A stretch of 64,000 bases of DNA from Streptomyces alfalfae (GTDB lineage Bacteria; Actinomycetota; Actinomycetes; Streptomycetales; Streptomycetaceae): positions 372,001-436,000 of the forward strand of contig NZ_QEXM01000025.1 in NCBI RefSeq assembly GCF_004127445.1. Reading direction: 5' to 3'. This document shows positions 32,056 to 40,952 of the stretch, in pieces; positions within the stretch are counted from its first letter, which is position 1; the number at the start of each line of letters is the position of its first letter. The notes below the pieces were generated by a model, which made no database searches, was not told the origin of the DNA, and worked only from the letters and a program-made list of their open reading frames with translations. The translations under genes were made by a program, and so were the position numbers.

Positions 32056-32775
32056 ATGTACGACCCCACTGTCGCCCGGCTCACCTACCGGGCCCTGCTC
32101 GGCCGCCGCCGGGCACTGATCCTCTTCGCCCTGCCCGTCCTGCTGATCGTCATCGCCGCCGCGGTGCGCGGCTTCAGCGGCGCCGACGACCAGGTGGCCG
32201 TCGACGTTTTGGGCGGCTTCGCCCTCGCCACCATGGTGCCGATCATCGGCGTCATCGCGGGCACCGGCGCCATCGGCCCCGAGATCGACGACGGCTCCGT
32301 CGTCTATCTGCTCTCCAAGCCGGTCAAGCGGCCCACGATCATCTCCACCAAGCTGATCGTCGCCATCGCCGTGACCATGGCCTTCTCCGCGATACCCACC
32401 TTCATCGCCGGCATGATCCTGAACGGCAACGGCCAGCAGATCGCCGTGGCCCACACGATCGCGGCGCTGGTCGCCTCCATCACGTACGCCGCGATCTTCC
32501 TGCTCCTCGGCACGGTCACCCGGCACGCCGTGGTCTTCGGCCTGGTCTACGCACTGGTCTGGGAGGCGCTGTTCGGGTCGCTGGTGGCCGGTGCGCGCAC
32601 GCTCAGCGTGCAGCAGTGGTCCCTCGCGGTGGCCCAGAAGATAGGCGAGGGCGACCTGATCACGTCCGACGTCGGCCTGCCGACGGCGACGGTTCTCCTG
32701 GTGATCGTCACCGTCGCGGCCACCTGGTACGCGGGCCAGAAGCTCAGGTCGCTGACGCTGGCCGGGGAGGAGTAG
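32056..32775 (+). CDS. ABC-2 type transporter permease, short form
   Basis: A 239-residue permease with six predicted membrane helices: RRALILFALPVLLIVIAAAVRG, VLGGFALATMVPIIGVIAGTGAIG and others. The motif EIDDGSVVYLLSKPVKRPTIISTKL is characteristic of ABC-2 permeases of the NosY/CcmB-like kind. It closes the four-gene operon, which ends in a convergent hairpin shared with the serS-linked HAD gene. Shorter than its partner permease; no truncation is evident. Confidence 0.9.
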   Translation: MYDPTVARLTYRALLGRRRALILFALPVLLIVIAAAVRGFSGADDQVAVDVLGGFALATMVPIIGVIAGTGAIGPEIDDGSVVYLLSKPVKRPTIISTKLIVAIAVTMAFSAIPTFIAGMILNGNGQQIAVAHTIAALVASITYAAIFLLLGTVTRHAVVFGLVYALVWEALFGSLVAGARTLSVQQWSLAVAQKIGEGDLITSDVGLPTATVLLVIVTVAATWYAGQKLRSLTLAGEE

Positions 32776-32783
32776 AAGGAAGG

Positions 32784-32808
32784 CCGGGGCCGGCCGGACC
32801 GGCCCCGG
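32784..32808. terminator. Bidirectional terminator between the ABC operon and the HAD gene
   Basis: A perfect 10-bp stem (CCGGGGCCGG / CCGGCCCCGG) with a 5-nt loop in the 35-bp gap between two converging genes. Confidence 0.8.
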
Positions 32809-32810
32809 TG

Positions 32811-33638
32811 CTAGCGGCCGAGCAGCCGTTCGAGGACGACTGCGATGCCGTCCTTCTCGTTCGACGTCGTCACCTCGTCGGCCACTGCCTTGAGTTCCTC
32901 GTGGGCGTTGGCCATGGCCACGCCGTGGGCCGCCCAGGCGAACATGGGGATGTCGTTCGGCATGTCGCCGAAGGCGATCGTGTCCACGGCCTTCGCGCCC
33001 AGGCGGCGGGCCGCGAGGGAGAGGCCGGTGGCCTTGGTGAGGCCGAGCGGCAGCAGTTCGACTATGCCCTCACCGGCCATCGTCACACCGACGAGGTCCC
33101 CGGCCACCTGGTGCGCCACGGCCGCGAGGGCGTCGTCGCCGAGGCCGGGATGCTGGACGTACACCTTGTTCAGCGGGGCCGACCACAGGTCGGAAGGGTC
33201 CGTCATGGAGATGACGGGGAGCGGGCCGTCCTGGACCGCGTACCCCGGGCCGACCAGGACCTCGCCGTCGATGCCGTCGCGGCTCGCGGCGAGAGCCAAC
33301 GGGCCGATCTCCGCCTCGATCTTCGCCAGGGCCAGGCCCGCGAGCTGCCGGTCGAGCGTCACGGAGGTGAGCAGCCGGTGCTCACCCGCGTGATAGACCT
33401 GCGCGCCCTGCCCGCACACCGCTATGCCGTCGTAACCGAGGTCGTCGAGGATGTGCCGCGTCCACGGCACCGCGCGACCGGTGACGACGATGTGCGCCGC
33501 GCCCGCCGCGGTGGCCGCGGCGAGGGCGTCGCGCGTGCGGTCCGACACCGTGTCGTCGGAGCGCAGCAGCGTCCCGTCGAGGTCGGTCGCGACCAGCTTG
33601 TACGGGAAGGACGGCGTGACCGGAGCTGGCTGGCTCAC
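32811..33638 (-). CDS. HAD-superfamily (Cof-type) phosphatase coupled to serS
   Basis: A 275-residue HAD IIB hydrolase. Motif I is [16 protein letters not shown], motif [10 protein letters not shown], and motifs [18 protein letters not shown] and [15 protein letters not shown]. It resembles the phosphatase at 21.7 kb along its whole length. The GTG start forms a GTGA 4-bp overlap with the serS stop codon, so translation is coupled to seryl-tRNA synthetase, in the same order as in S. coelicolor. Its substrate is unknown; a link to serS is positional only. Confidence 0.88.
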   Translation of the reverse strand: MSQPAPVTPSFPYKLVATDLDGTLLRSDDTVSDRTRDALAAATAAGAAHIVVTGRAVPWTRHILDDLGYDGIAVCGQGAQVYHAGEHRLLTSVTLDRQLAGLALAKIEAEIGPLALAASRDGIDGEVLVGPGYAVQDGPLPVISMTDPSDLWSAPLNKVYVQHPGLGDDALAAVAHQVAGDLVGVTMAGEGIVELLPLGLTKATGLSLAARRLGAKAVDTIAFGDMPNDIPMFAWAAHGVAMANAHEELKAVADEVTTSNEKDGIAVVLERLLGR

Positions 33639-34912
33639 TTGGCGACGGGCTCCAGGATCTCTCGGCCCCCGAGGTACGGACGCAGGACCTCGGGCACCCA
33701 TACGGAGCCGTCGGCCTGCTGGTGGTTCTCCAGGAGCGCCACGATCGTGCGCGGGACGGCGCAGAGCGTGCCGTTCAGGGTCGAGAGCGGCTGGACCTTC
33801 TTGCCGTCGCGGTAGCGGATGGAGAGGCGGCGGGCCTGGAAGCCGTCGCAGTTCGACGCGGAGGTCAGCTCGCGGTACTTGCCCTGGGTGGGGATCCACG
33901 CCTCGCAGTCGAACTTGCGCGAGGCCGAGGCGCCGAGGTCACCCGTCGCCACGTCGATCACCTGGAAGGGCAGTCCGAGACCGCTCAGCCACTGCTTCTC
34001 CCACTCCAGGAGACGCTGGTGCTCGTTCTCGGCGTCGGCCGGGTCGACGTACGAGAACATCTCGACCTTGTCGAACTGGTGGACGCGGAAGATGCCGCGG
34101 GTGTCCTTGCCGTAGGTGCCCGCCTCGCGGCGGTAGCAGGGCGAGAAGCCCGCGTACCGCAGGGGGAGCTTGTCGGCGTCGATGATCTCGTCCATGTGGT
34201 ACGCCGCGAGGGGGACCTCGGAGGTGCCGACCAGGTAGTAGTCGTCCTTCTCCAGGTGGTAGACGTTCTCCGCGGCCTGGCCGAGGAAGCCCGTGCCCTC
34301 CATGGCGCGCGGGCGGACCAGCGAGGGCGTCAGCATCGGGATGAACCCGGCCTCCGTCGCCTGCGCGATCGCCGCGTTGACCAGGGCGAGCTCCAGGAGC
34401 GCGCCGACGCCGGTCAGGTAGTAGAAGCGCGATCCCGAGACCTTCGCGCCGCGCTCGACGTCGATGGCGCCGAGCGCCTCGCCGAGCTCCAGGTGGTCCT
34501 TCGGCTCGAAGCCCTCGGCCGCGAAGTCGCGCGGGGTGCCGATCGTGTCGAGGACGACGAAGTCCTCCTCGCCGCCGACCGGGACGTCCTCGTGGACGAT
34601 GTTGCCGAGCCGCTGAAGGAGCTTCTTGGTCTCCTCGTCGGCCTCGTCCTGCGCGGCGTCGGCGGCCTTGACGGCGGCGGAGAGTTCGCCCGCCTTCTTC
34701 AGGAGCTCCTGCTTCTCCTCGGGCGAGGCCTTGGGGATCAGCTTGCCGAGCGCCTTCTGCTCGGAGCGCAGCTCGTCGAAGCGGACGCCGGACGACCTGC
34801 GCCGCTCGTCGGCGGAGAGCAGGGCGTCGACGAGCGCGACGTCCTCTCCACGGGCGCGCTGGGAGGCGCGAACACGGTCGGGGTCCTCACGGAGCAGGCG
34901 AAGGTCAATCAC
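33635..34912 (-). CDS. serS: Seryl-tRNA synthetase
   Basis: A 425-residue class II synthetase that charges tRNA-Ser. The N-terminal coiled-coil arm (about 28-105, rich in Glu/Lys/Ala) is followed by the catalytic domain: motif 2 region [31 protein letters not shown] and motif 3 [22 protein letters not shown]. The start is a GTG with GAGG only two bases away from it; no better start exists close by. The tRNA-Ser(UGA) gene at 55.9 kb is one of its substrates. The 702-bp upstream gap contains a DnaA-box cluster. Confidence 0.97.
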   Translation of the reverse strand: MIDLRLLREDPDRVRASQRARGEDVALVDALLSADERRRSSGVRFDELRSEQKALGKLIPKASPEEKQELLKKAGELSAAVKAADAAQDEADEETKKLLQRLGNIVHEDVPVGGEEDFVVLDTIGTPRDFAAEGFEPKDHLELGEALGAIDVERGAKVSGSRFYYLTGVGALLELALVNAAIAQATEAGFIPMLTPSLVRPRAMEGTGFLGQAAENVYHLEKDDYYLVGTSEVPLAAYHMDEIIDADKLPLRYAGFSPCYRREAGTYGKDTRGIFRVHQFDKVEMFSYVDPADAENEHQRLLEWEKQWLSGLGLPFQVIDVATGDLGASASRKFDCEAWIPTQGKYRELTSASNCDGFQARRLSIRYRDGKKVQPLSTLNGTLCAVPRTIVALLENHQQADGSVWVPEVLRPYLGGREILEPVAK

Positions 34913-35613
34913 CCCTCAAGGCTACCGTCGCGTGGTTCGGGCCCACGACTCCATATCCCCGCCCGCGCGTTATGACCGTTTTGCCGGATGTGAATGCCAA
35001 GATCGAAGAGGCTGGGGCCGATCCGAAAGCCGGTCAAGGGGCGGGAAGAGGAGGCCGAAAAGCTTCCTCCCGCGAGGTCGTGCGCGCATTGCCCGGGCGG
35101 GGTCAATAAAAGGGGCGCCCTCCCTGAAATGGGGCAGAACGCTTGCGCCGCCTTGACTCGAACCCCGTGCCAGAAGCGGGACTTGGGGCCTCCGTCCGTT
35201 CTGGTTGTCCACAGGAATGGGTGACTCGCAAGAGTTATCCACAGGCTGTGCGAAAGATCTGTGGATGCCGGAAGAGGTCATTCCGAAAGCCGCAAGTGCG
35301 ACGAAGGAATCCCTTCCCAAACCACCCCCTCACCCACTTTCGAGTGGAAAAGGTTCGCCCCAAAGAGGTGATCAAGGGAAAAGGGTGGACGAGGGGTGAC
35401 CTGCGGGGCCGGGGACGGACTTGAGGCCTGTGGGCCGATTTGTCGACCATGTCGCACCTCGTTGTCGACTTGTCCCCAGGTCGAGATGCGCGCCTGTGGA
35501 TAACTTTTGTGGACAACGTAAATCTGCAGGTAGGAATGGCGTCAGGGACGCTGCGCAAGCCGCCGACGGGGCGACGGCGGCCAGCGGTGGCCGGACGGAT
35601 GGCCGGGCCGTGG
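34913..35613. other. Long intergenic region serS / pheA
   Basis: A 701-bp gap between two leftward genes has no credible coding sequence. It should contain the serS promoter (right side of 34.9-35.1 kb) and the pheA terminator. It is clearly lower in GC than the rest of the window around 35.2-35.5 kb and holds the DnaA-box cluster listed separately. Confidence 0.6.
35205..35516. promoter_or_regulatory. DnaA-box cluster in the serS-pheA gap
   Basis: Four perfect 9-mers: TTGTCCACA at 35205-35213, TTATCCACA at 35235-35243, TGTGGATAA at 35495-35503 and TGTGGACAA at 35508-35516, the last two inverted. Degenerate copies are TGTGGATGC (35260) and TTGTCCCCA (35470). TTGTCCACA is the box preferred by Streptomyces DnaA. 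The boxes form two inward-pointing groups about 250 bp apart. A DnaA-titrating or replication-control locus is a reasonable reading. Confidence 0.7.
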
Positions 35614-36549
35614 CTAGAAACGGCCGTCCTGGCAGCGCGTCAACCAGTCGGACGCCGCCACGAACTCGGCGTCCGATGTCCCGGGCCGCAGTTGCCGTAC
35701 GTCCGCCGACGTCATCCCGGCCCGCGGATACGAACCGAGGAAGCGCACCTGGGGGCAGATGCGCTTGAGGCCCATCAGCGCCTCGCCGACGCGGCGGTCG
35801 GTGATGTGGCCCTCGGCGTCCACCGAGAAGCAGTAGTTGCCGATGCCCTGACCCGTCGGACGGGACTCGATCCGCATCAGGTTGACGCCCCGTACGGCGA
35901 ACTCCTGGAGCAGTTCGAGCAGGGCGCCGGGGTGGTCGTCGCCCAGCCAGATGACCACCGAGGTCTTGTCCGCGCCCGTCGGCGCGGCCGGACGGGCGGG
36001 GCGGCCCGCGAGGACGAAGCGGGTGGCGGCGTTCGCCGCGTCGTGGATCTCGCTGACCAGCGGTTCGAGGCCGTACGTCGCCGCGGCGAACTTCCCGGCG
36101 AAGGCGGCGTCGAAGCGGCCCTCCTGGACCAGGCGCGCACCGTCCGCGTTCGAGGCCGCGGACTCCCACAGGGCGTCCGGCAGATGGGCGGCGAGCCAGT
36201 TGCGCACCTGGGGCTGGGCCACCGGGTGGCCGGTCACCGTCTTGATGTCCGTCAGCTGGGTGCCGGGGCGCACCAGCAGCGCGAAGGTGATCGGCAGGAC
36301 CACCTCGCGGTAGATCATCAACGGTTCGCCCTTGGCGAGTTCGTCGACGGTGGTCGTGACGCCGCCCTCGACCGAGTTCTCGATGGGCACGAGCGCCGCC
36401 GCCGCCTCACCGCTGCGGACCGCGTCCAACGCGGCGGGCACGGACACCATCGGGACGAGTTCCCGGGTGGCCGCCTCCGGCAGCGTACGGAGAGCGGCCT
36501 CGGTGAAGGTGCCTTCGGGGCCGAGATAGGTGTAGCGCATCGCCGACAT
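35614..36549 (-). CDS. pheA: Prephenate dehydratase
   Basis: A 311-residue monofunctional prephenate dehydratase for phenylalanine synthesis. It opens MRYTYLGPEGTFTEAAL, has the ENSVEGGV substrate loop, the catalytic TRF motif in ANAATRFVLAG near residue 186, and a C-terminal ACT domain with NLMRIESRPTGQGIGNYCF that mediates phenylalanine feedback. Unlike E. coli PheA there is no chorismate mutase domain. The ATG chosen follows AGGGTGA by 4-5 nt. The gene is downstream of a repetitive GC-rich region after the Dyp gene. Confidence 0.96.
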   Translation of the reverse strand: MSAMRYTYLGPEGTFTEAALRTLPEAATRELVPMVSVPAALDAVRSGEAAAALVPIENSVEGGVTTTVDELAKGEPLMIYREVVLPITFALLVRPGTQLTDIKTVTGHPVAQPQVRNWLAAHLPDALWESAASNADGARLVQEGRFDAAFAGKFAAATYGLEPLVSEIHDAANAATRFVLAGRPARPAAPTGADKTSVVIWLGDDHPGALLELLQEFAVRGVNLMRIESRPTGQGIGNYCFSVDAEGHITDRRVGEALMGLKRICPQVRFLGSYPRAGMTSADVRQLRPGTSDAEFVAASDWLTRCQDGRF

Positions 36550-36599
36550 GCCGTCACCCTAATGCGCCGTACGTGGCACGGCTCACGCGTCTCACGGAC

Positions 36600-36760
36600 C
36601 GGCCCCCCGGCCCTCGTGTGACCAGGCCGCACGGCCGGACCGCGCGGCGTACCGTGCGGCCGTACCGTGCGTGCGGCCGGACCGCACGGCCGTACCGTCC
36701 GTCCGCACATCGGGATTCTGTCCGGCCCGCACATCGGGACCGTCCGGCTGCGCCCCCCGA
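36600..36760. repeat. Imperfect palindromic/direct repeats upstream of pheA
   Basis: The gap between pheA and the Dyp peroxidase gene is filled with near-repeats of CGGCCGTACCG, CCGGACCGCACGG and two copies of CGCACATCGGGA (36712 and 36728-36739). Many can pair with one another, so the tract could fold into one or more hairpins that end the Dyp transcript. I see no gene in it. Confidence 0.55.
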
Positions 36761-36771
36761 AGGCGCCGGGG

Positions 36772-38226
36772 TCACGCCTCCAGCAGTCGCTGTCCCACGT
36801 ACTCGCCCTCGGCCGCGCCGCCCGGCACCGCGTAGAGGCCGCTCGCCTCGTGGCGGATGAACTCCGAGAGCGCGTCGCCCCGGTCGAGCTTGCGCTGCAC
36901 CGGGACGAAACCGCGCAGGGGGTCCGCCTGCCAGCAGACGAAGAGCAGCCCCGCGTCCGGCTCGCCGTGGGAGTCGAAGCCGTCGTGGTAGGAGAACGGG
37001 CGGCGGAGCATCGCGGCGCCGCCGTTCTGATCCGGCCGGGTGATGCGGGCGTGCGCGTTGACGGGAATGACCACTTTGCCGTCGGGACCCGTCTTCTCCA
37101 GCTGCGGCTCGGTCGTCTCCGTGCCGCCGGTCAGCGGTGAACCGTCCGACTTCTTCCGCCCGATGACCGCCTCCTGTGCCTTCAGGCCGAGCTTCTCCCA
37201 GTCGTCGAGCAGCATCCGGATACGGCGTACGACGACGTAGGAGCCACCCGCCATCCAGGCGGGGTCACCGTCGGCGGGCACGAAGATCCGCTCGTCGAAG
37301 TCCTTCTCGGAGGGCTTCGGGTTGTTCGTGCCGTCGACCTGGCCCATGAGGTTGCGGGTCGTCATCGGGTGCGCGGTGGCTCCCGGCGAACGGTTGAAGC
37401 CGTTCATCTGCCAGCGCACGCGCGCCACACCGGTGGCCTCCCGCTGGAGCGCACGCAGCGCGTTGAACGCCACCAGCGGGTCGTTCGCGCCGATCTGCAC
37501 CCACAGGTCGCCGTTGCTGCGCGCCTTGTCGAGGTGGTCCGAGGAGAAGTCGGGCAGCGGTTCCAGGGCGGCCGGGCGTTGCTTCTCCAGACCCGTACGG
37601 GCGAAGAAGGAGGCGCCGAAGCCGAAGGTGACCGAGAGCGAGGACGGGCCCGCGTCCCGTGCCACCGCCGTGTCGTCGTCGACCGGCTCGCCGGCCATCA
37701 GCCGCTCGGCCGTCTGCGACCAGCGGCGCAGCAGCGCCGCCGCCTCCTTGCGGCCCGCGCCTGCCTTCAGGTCGAAGGCGACGAGGTGGCCGCGGGACTG
37801 CATGGGCGTGGTGATGCCGGGCTGATGTTTCCCGTGAAACATCACCCGGTCCGCGCCGAGCGAGACCAGTTCGGCGCCCGATCCCGCCGGGGCGGAGGAC
37901 GCCCCGGAGGAGGGCGCCGCCGCGTAGCCGACGATGCCGCCGCCCGCCGCGCCGAGCGCGAGACCGGTCGCGCCGGCCGTGCCGAGCAGCCGCCGCCTGG
38001 AGAACCGGCCGGGGCCGGCGGCCTCGCCGGTGGCTGCGGCCCCGCCGGTAGCCGTGGCCTTCCCGGCCCCCCGGGACCCGCCGGTGCCCGCAGCCCCACT
38101 GGTGCCCTTGGCCCCACTAGTGCCTTTGGCCGCGCTCGTGCCCGTAACCCCCGTCGTCCCCGTCGTCCTGTTCGTCCCCGTCGTCCCGCTCGTACCCGTA
38201 TCCGATGTGGACCCGTTGTCCGCCAT
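36772..38226 (-). CDS. Dyp-type heme peroxidase with Tat signal (EfeB-like)
   Basis: A 484-residue peroxidase. The fold shows the Dyp GxxDG motif in MGQVDGTNNP, the proximal His region and RRPFSYHDGFD near the C-terminus. A Tat signal (SRRRLLGTAGATGLALGAAGGG) begins only at about residue 76; before it lies a 75-residue Gly/Thr/Ser/Ala repeat tract (GTSGTTGTNRTTG-like). EfeB proteins oxidise dyes or extract iron from heme, but efeU and efeO are absent; instead copper genes follow (the CopC-CopD gene ends 11 bp away upstream). The second parS-like sequence is inside this gene. The start ATG is the first one. Confidence 0.88.
   Translation of the reverse strand: MADNGSTSDTGTSGTTGTNRTTGTTGVTGTSAAKGTSGAKGTSGAAGTGGSRGAGKATATGGAAATGEAAGPGRFSRRRLLGTAGATGLALGAAGGGIVGYAAAPSSGASSAPAGSGAELVSLGADRVMFHGKHQPGITTPMQSRGHLVAFDLKAGAGRKEAAALLRRWSQTAERLMAGEPVDDDTAVARDAGPSSLSVTFGFGASFFARTGLEKQRPAALEPLPDFSSDHLDKARSNGDLWVQIGANDPLVAFNALRALQREATGVARVRWQMNGFNRSPGATAHPMTTRNLMGQVDGTNNPKPSEKDFDERIFVPADGDPAWMAGGSYVVVRRIRMLLDDWEKLGLKAQEAVIGRKKSDGSPLTGGTETTEPQLEKTGPDGKVVIPVNAHARITRPDQNGGAAMLRRPFSYHDGFDSHGEPDAGLLFVCWQADPLRGFVPVQRKLDRGDALSEFIRHEASGLYAVPGGAAEGEYVGQRLLEA
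37827..37840. other. Near-perfect parS-like sequence in the Dyp gene
   Basis: GTTTCCCGTGAAAC differs from parS consensus GTTTCACGTGAAAC at one base, and the outer bases extend a perfect 20-bp inverted frame (GATG...CATC) around it. Degenerate parS copies are known in Streptomyces. It encodes residues MFHGKH of the peroxidase. Confidence 0.65.
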
Positions 38227-38237
38227 GGTGTTTCCGT

Positions 38238-40325
38238 TCAGCCGATCTGCGCGTTCTTGTCGACCGTGACCTGGTCGATGTCGGAGGTCCGTACCGTCAC
38301 CTTGATCTCCCAGTCGCCCGCCATCGGGATCTGCACGCCGCTCGCGGTCCAGTGTCCGGTGGCGATGCGGTCCGGGGCCACGGGCAGCGGGCCCACGTCC
38401 TTCGCCTTGAGGGTGAAGGAGACCTTCACCTCGGGGACGTCGAAGGCGCTGCCGTTGGGCCGCTTCACATAGACGTGGAGGTCGTTGCCGCCGGTGCGGC
38501 CCGGGTCGAGGTCGAGCCGCACGGTGCCCTTGCCGTCCTTGGCGCCCGTGTCGAACGGCACCTTGATGACGAGTGGGCCCGAGCGCTGTGCCGCCGCCGC
38601 GGAGGTGGCCTTGGCGGCCTCTTCCTCGGTACGGCCCGGCTCGGTGGTCGTCAGGACGGTCGTGACGGCCAGCAGGGCGACGGCGACGCCCGCCTCGGTG
38701 AGCACCGATCGGCGCAGGCCGGTGCGGTGCGGATCGGCGTCGCGCACGCGCTTCTCGCGAGCGGTGGCCATGGCGGCCCGCTGCCGCGCGAGCTGGGCGG
38801 CGCGCTCGCCGGAGCCGTCCGTCCCCTCGGAGCCCGCAGAACCAGCGGAGCCCCCCGGGTCCCCGGAGCCGCCCGAGCCCTCGGAGCCGCCCGAGCCCTC
38901 GGAGCCCGCAGCCCCAGAGGCACCCGCAGCCCCAGAGGCACCCGGACCCCCCGAACCTGAACCCCCCGGACCCGCAGCTCCAGAACCAGCGGCCCCAGAA
39001 GCACCCGCAGCAACCGTGACAGCCGACCGAGAGCCCCCCGAACCCGCCGAACCCGCCGCCCCGTCACCGGCCGCCTCGGCGACGACGCGCCCCGTCCAGC
39101 GCCGCGAGATCGCCGCGACGCCCACCAGGACGACGACCAGGCCGACCTTGACGAGGAGGAGCTGCCCGTACCGCGTGCCGGTCAGCGCCGACCACGAGCC
39201 GACCTGACGCCACGACTGGTAGAGCCCGGTCGCGGCGAGCACGACGACGCTCGTGAACGCCACGCGCGAGAACCGCCGCACGGCCGAGGCCTCCACCGAA
39301 GAGGTGCGGTACAACGCCACGACCAGGGCCGCGAGCCCGCCGAGCCAGGCGGCGACGGCCAGCAGGTGCAGGACGTCGACGGGCATCGCGACGCCCGCCT
39401 GGATGCCGGTCGAGGCGTGCTCCGCCATGGCCCAGGTCGCCGCGATCCCGATGGCGACGACCGTGCCGCCGATGGCGAGCCCGAAGGTGAGGTCCTTCTT
39501 CTCGGCAGCGTCCTCGGGCCCCTCACGCTTCACGTACGCCCCGAAGAGCACCGCGATGAACAGCGCGGCGGCGGCGAGCAGCAGCAGCCGGGAGACCAGG
39601 GCCGCGCCGGTCTTGGTGTTCAGGACGTCACCGAGAGCGCCCATGTCGAAGATGTCGGCGAGCTTTCCCGAACCGGTGTACGGGGCGCGCAGCAGGAGCA
39701 GCGCGAGCGTGGAGGCGGTGAGCGTGACCCAGCCGTACGTCACGAGCCGCTGCACGGGACGCACGCCGGCGCCGCGCGGCCAGCAGCCGAGCACGAAGGC
39801 GGCGCCGCCGACGACCAGGATGAACCCGGCGTAGGAGAAGTAGCGCGCGATGTCGTAGAGCACGCCGACGAGGCCGCCGCCCGCCTCCTGGTCGGGCAGG
39901 GTCGCCTTGGTGTCCGACGGCGCGCCGATGGAGAACGTGAAGGCGCCGGCGACGGGATGGCTGTCGGCGGACACCACTTGGTAGGCGACGGTGAAGGTGC
40001 CGTCGGGCAGCCCCGGGCGCAGCTTCACGCCGTAGGTGTTGGCGCCCAGGTCGGTGGTCTTCTCGGTGTCGACGCGCTTGCCGGCCGGGTCGAGCACCCG
40101 TACCGAGCCGTCCGACATGGCCACCTTCTCGGAGAAGGTCAGCTTCACCTGGGCGGGGGCCTTGTCGACCACCGCTCCCTGCTTCGGGTCGCTGCCGGTC
40201 AGCGCGGCGTGCGCGGCGACCGGCGCGGCACCGGCGAGGAAGGCGCCGGTCGCGGCGATGAGCACGAGCACGAGCCGCCAGAGGGCGGCGTTGCCCCTGG
40301 AGCGGGGAGCGATGGTCTCCATCAA
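38238..40325 (-). CDS. Copper resistance protein, CopC-CopD fusion
   Basis: A 695-residue fusion. Signal peptide to about residue 39, then a CopC domain starting HAALTGSDPKQGAVV (His N-terminal copper ligand) with SADSHPVAGAFTF, to about 135. Eight membrane helices of CopD follow (about 150-410). A 120-residue Gly/Ser/Ala linker (about 410-535) links to a further helix (LTEAGVAVALLAVTTVL) and an extracytoplasmic C-terminal domain resembling FixH/YtkA-type immunoglobulin folds. The fusion is YcnJ-like and handles copper import or delivery. It begins the set CopCD-PCuAC-Sco1-YcnI that maintains copper for cytochrome oxidases. Confidence 0.9.
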   Translation of the reverse strand: MMETIAPRSRGNAALWRLVLVLIAATGAFLAGAAPVAAHAALTGSDPKQGAVVDKAPAQVKLTFSEKVAMSDGSVRVLDPAGKRVDTEKTTDLGANTYGVKLRPGLPDGTFTVAYQVVSADSHPVAGAFTFSIGAPSDTKATLPDQEAGGGLVGVLYDIARYFSYAGFILVVGGAAFVLGCWPRGAGVRPVQRLVTYGWVTLTASTLALLLLRAPYTGSGKLADIFDMGALGDVLNTKTGAALVSRLLLLAAAALFIAVLFGAYVKREGPEDAAEKKDLTFGLAIGGTVVAIGIAATWAMAEHASTGIQAGVAMPVDVLHLLAVAAWLGGLAALVVALYRTSSVEASAVRRFSRVAFTSVVVLAATGLYQSWRQVGSWSALTGTRYGQLLLVKVGLVVVLVGVAAISRRWTGRVVAEAAGDGAAGSAGSGGSRSAVTVAAGASGAAGSGAAGPGGSGSGGPGASGAAGASGAAGSEGSGGSEGSGGSGDPGGSAGSAGSEGTDGSGERAAQLARQRAAMATAREKRVRDADPHRTGLRRSVLTEAGVAVALLAVTTVLTTTEPGRTEEEAAKATSAAAAQRSGPLVIKVPFDTGAKDGKGTVRLDLDPGRTGGNDLHVYVKRPNGSAFDVPEVKVSFTLKAKDVGPLPVAPDRIATGHWTASGVQIPMAGDWEIKVTVRTSDIDQVTVDKNAQIG

Positions 40326-40340
40326 CAGTCCGTCCGTCCC

Positions 40341-40952
40341 TCAGTGCGACTTGTGCGACATGTGCGGCGTGTTCGACGTGCCGGGGGTGCCCGGGGTGAT
40401 CGACGCGCCCGGGGCGTGCGACGCGTGCGACATGTGGGTGTCGTGCGAGGCGTCGGCGCCGCCGTCCTCACCGGGGCTGTACGTGGCTTCCTTGACCGGC
40501 ACCTCGATCGTGATCGGGTCCGACGTCCGGAAGTGCAGCGTCATGGCCACCTTCTCGCCCCGCTTCGGCTTGCGCTTCAGCTTTTCGAGCATCAGGTGGT
40601 TGCCGCCGCTCACGAACCTCAGTTCGCCGCCGGCCGGTACGCCGAAGGACTTCTCCTCCTTCATGGCACCGCCCTTGGTGCTGTGCAGCGTGACGGAGCC
40701 CGCGACGTCGCTGGTGGCGGAGGTGAGGGTGTCGGCGGCGCCGCCCTTGTTGGTGACCGTGAGGAACCCGGCCGCCATGTCGTCCATGGTCGGCTCGGGG
40801 ATGTAGGCCCCGGTGACCTTGAGGTCCGGCTTCTTCGCGGCCTCGTCGGCGCCGGGTCCCGAGCCCTCGCAGCCCGCGAGGGCGAGCGTGGCGGCCAGCG
40901 CCAGGGCGCCGCCCGCGAGCGCGCGGCCGCGGCCGGTGGTGCGGTGGCTCAC
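40341..40952 (-). CDS. Copper chaperone PCuAC-domain lipoprotein
   Basis: A 203-residue lipoprotein. A Sec signal ends with the lipobox LALAGC near residue 28. The PCuAC domain includes AYIPEPTMDDMAAGFLTVTN and the copper-ligand motif H...M...H...M: LHSTKGGAMKEEKSFG and SGGNHLMLEKLKR. The C-terminus (about 170-203) is rich in His and Met (DTHMSHASH, PHMSHKSH), likely extra copper ligands. It donates Cu(I) to cytochrome oxidase CuA together with Sco1, which precedes it. The GTG start overlaps the sco1 stop by 4 bp (GTGA), so the two are translated together. Confidence 0.93.
   Translation of the reverse strand: MSHRTTGRGRALAGGALALAATLALAGCEGSGPGADEAAKKPDLKVTGAYIPEPTMDDMAAGFLTVTNKGGAADTLTSATSDVAGSVTLHSTKGGAMKEEKSFGVPAGGELRFVSGGNHLMLEKLKRKPKRGEKVAMTLHFRTSDPITIEVPVKEATYSPGEDGGADASHDTHMSHASHAPGASITPGTPGTSNTPHMSHKSH

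Noticed and set aside
35154..35169. T-loop-like CTCGAACCCC on the minus strand, suggesting a tRNA
   Set aside because: No acceptor, D or anticodon arms pair around it, and the flanking bases do not form a T stem.
34994..35224. 76-codon rightward frame in the serS-pheA gap
   Set aside because: No ribosome site or known motif, and it runs through the DnaA-box region.
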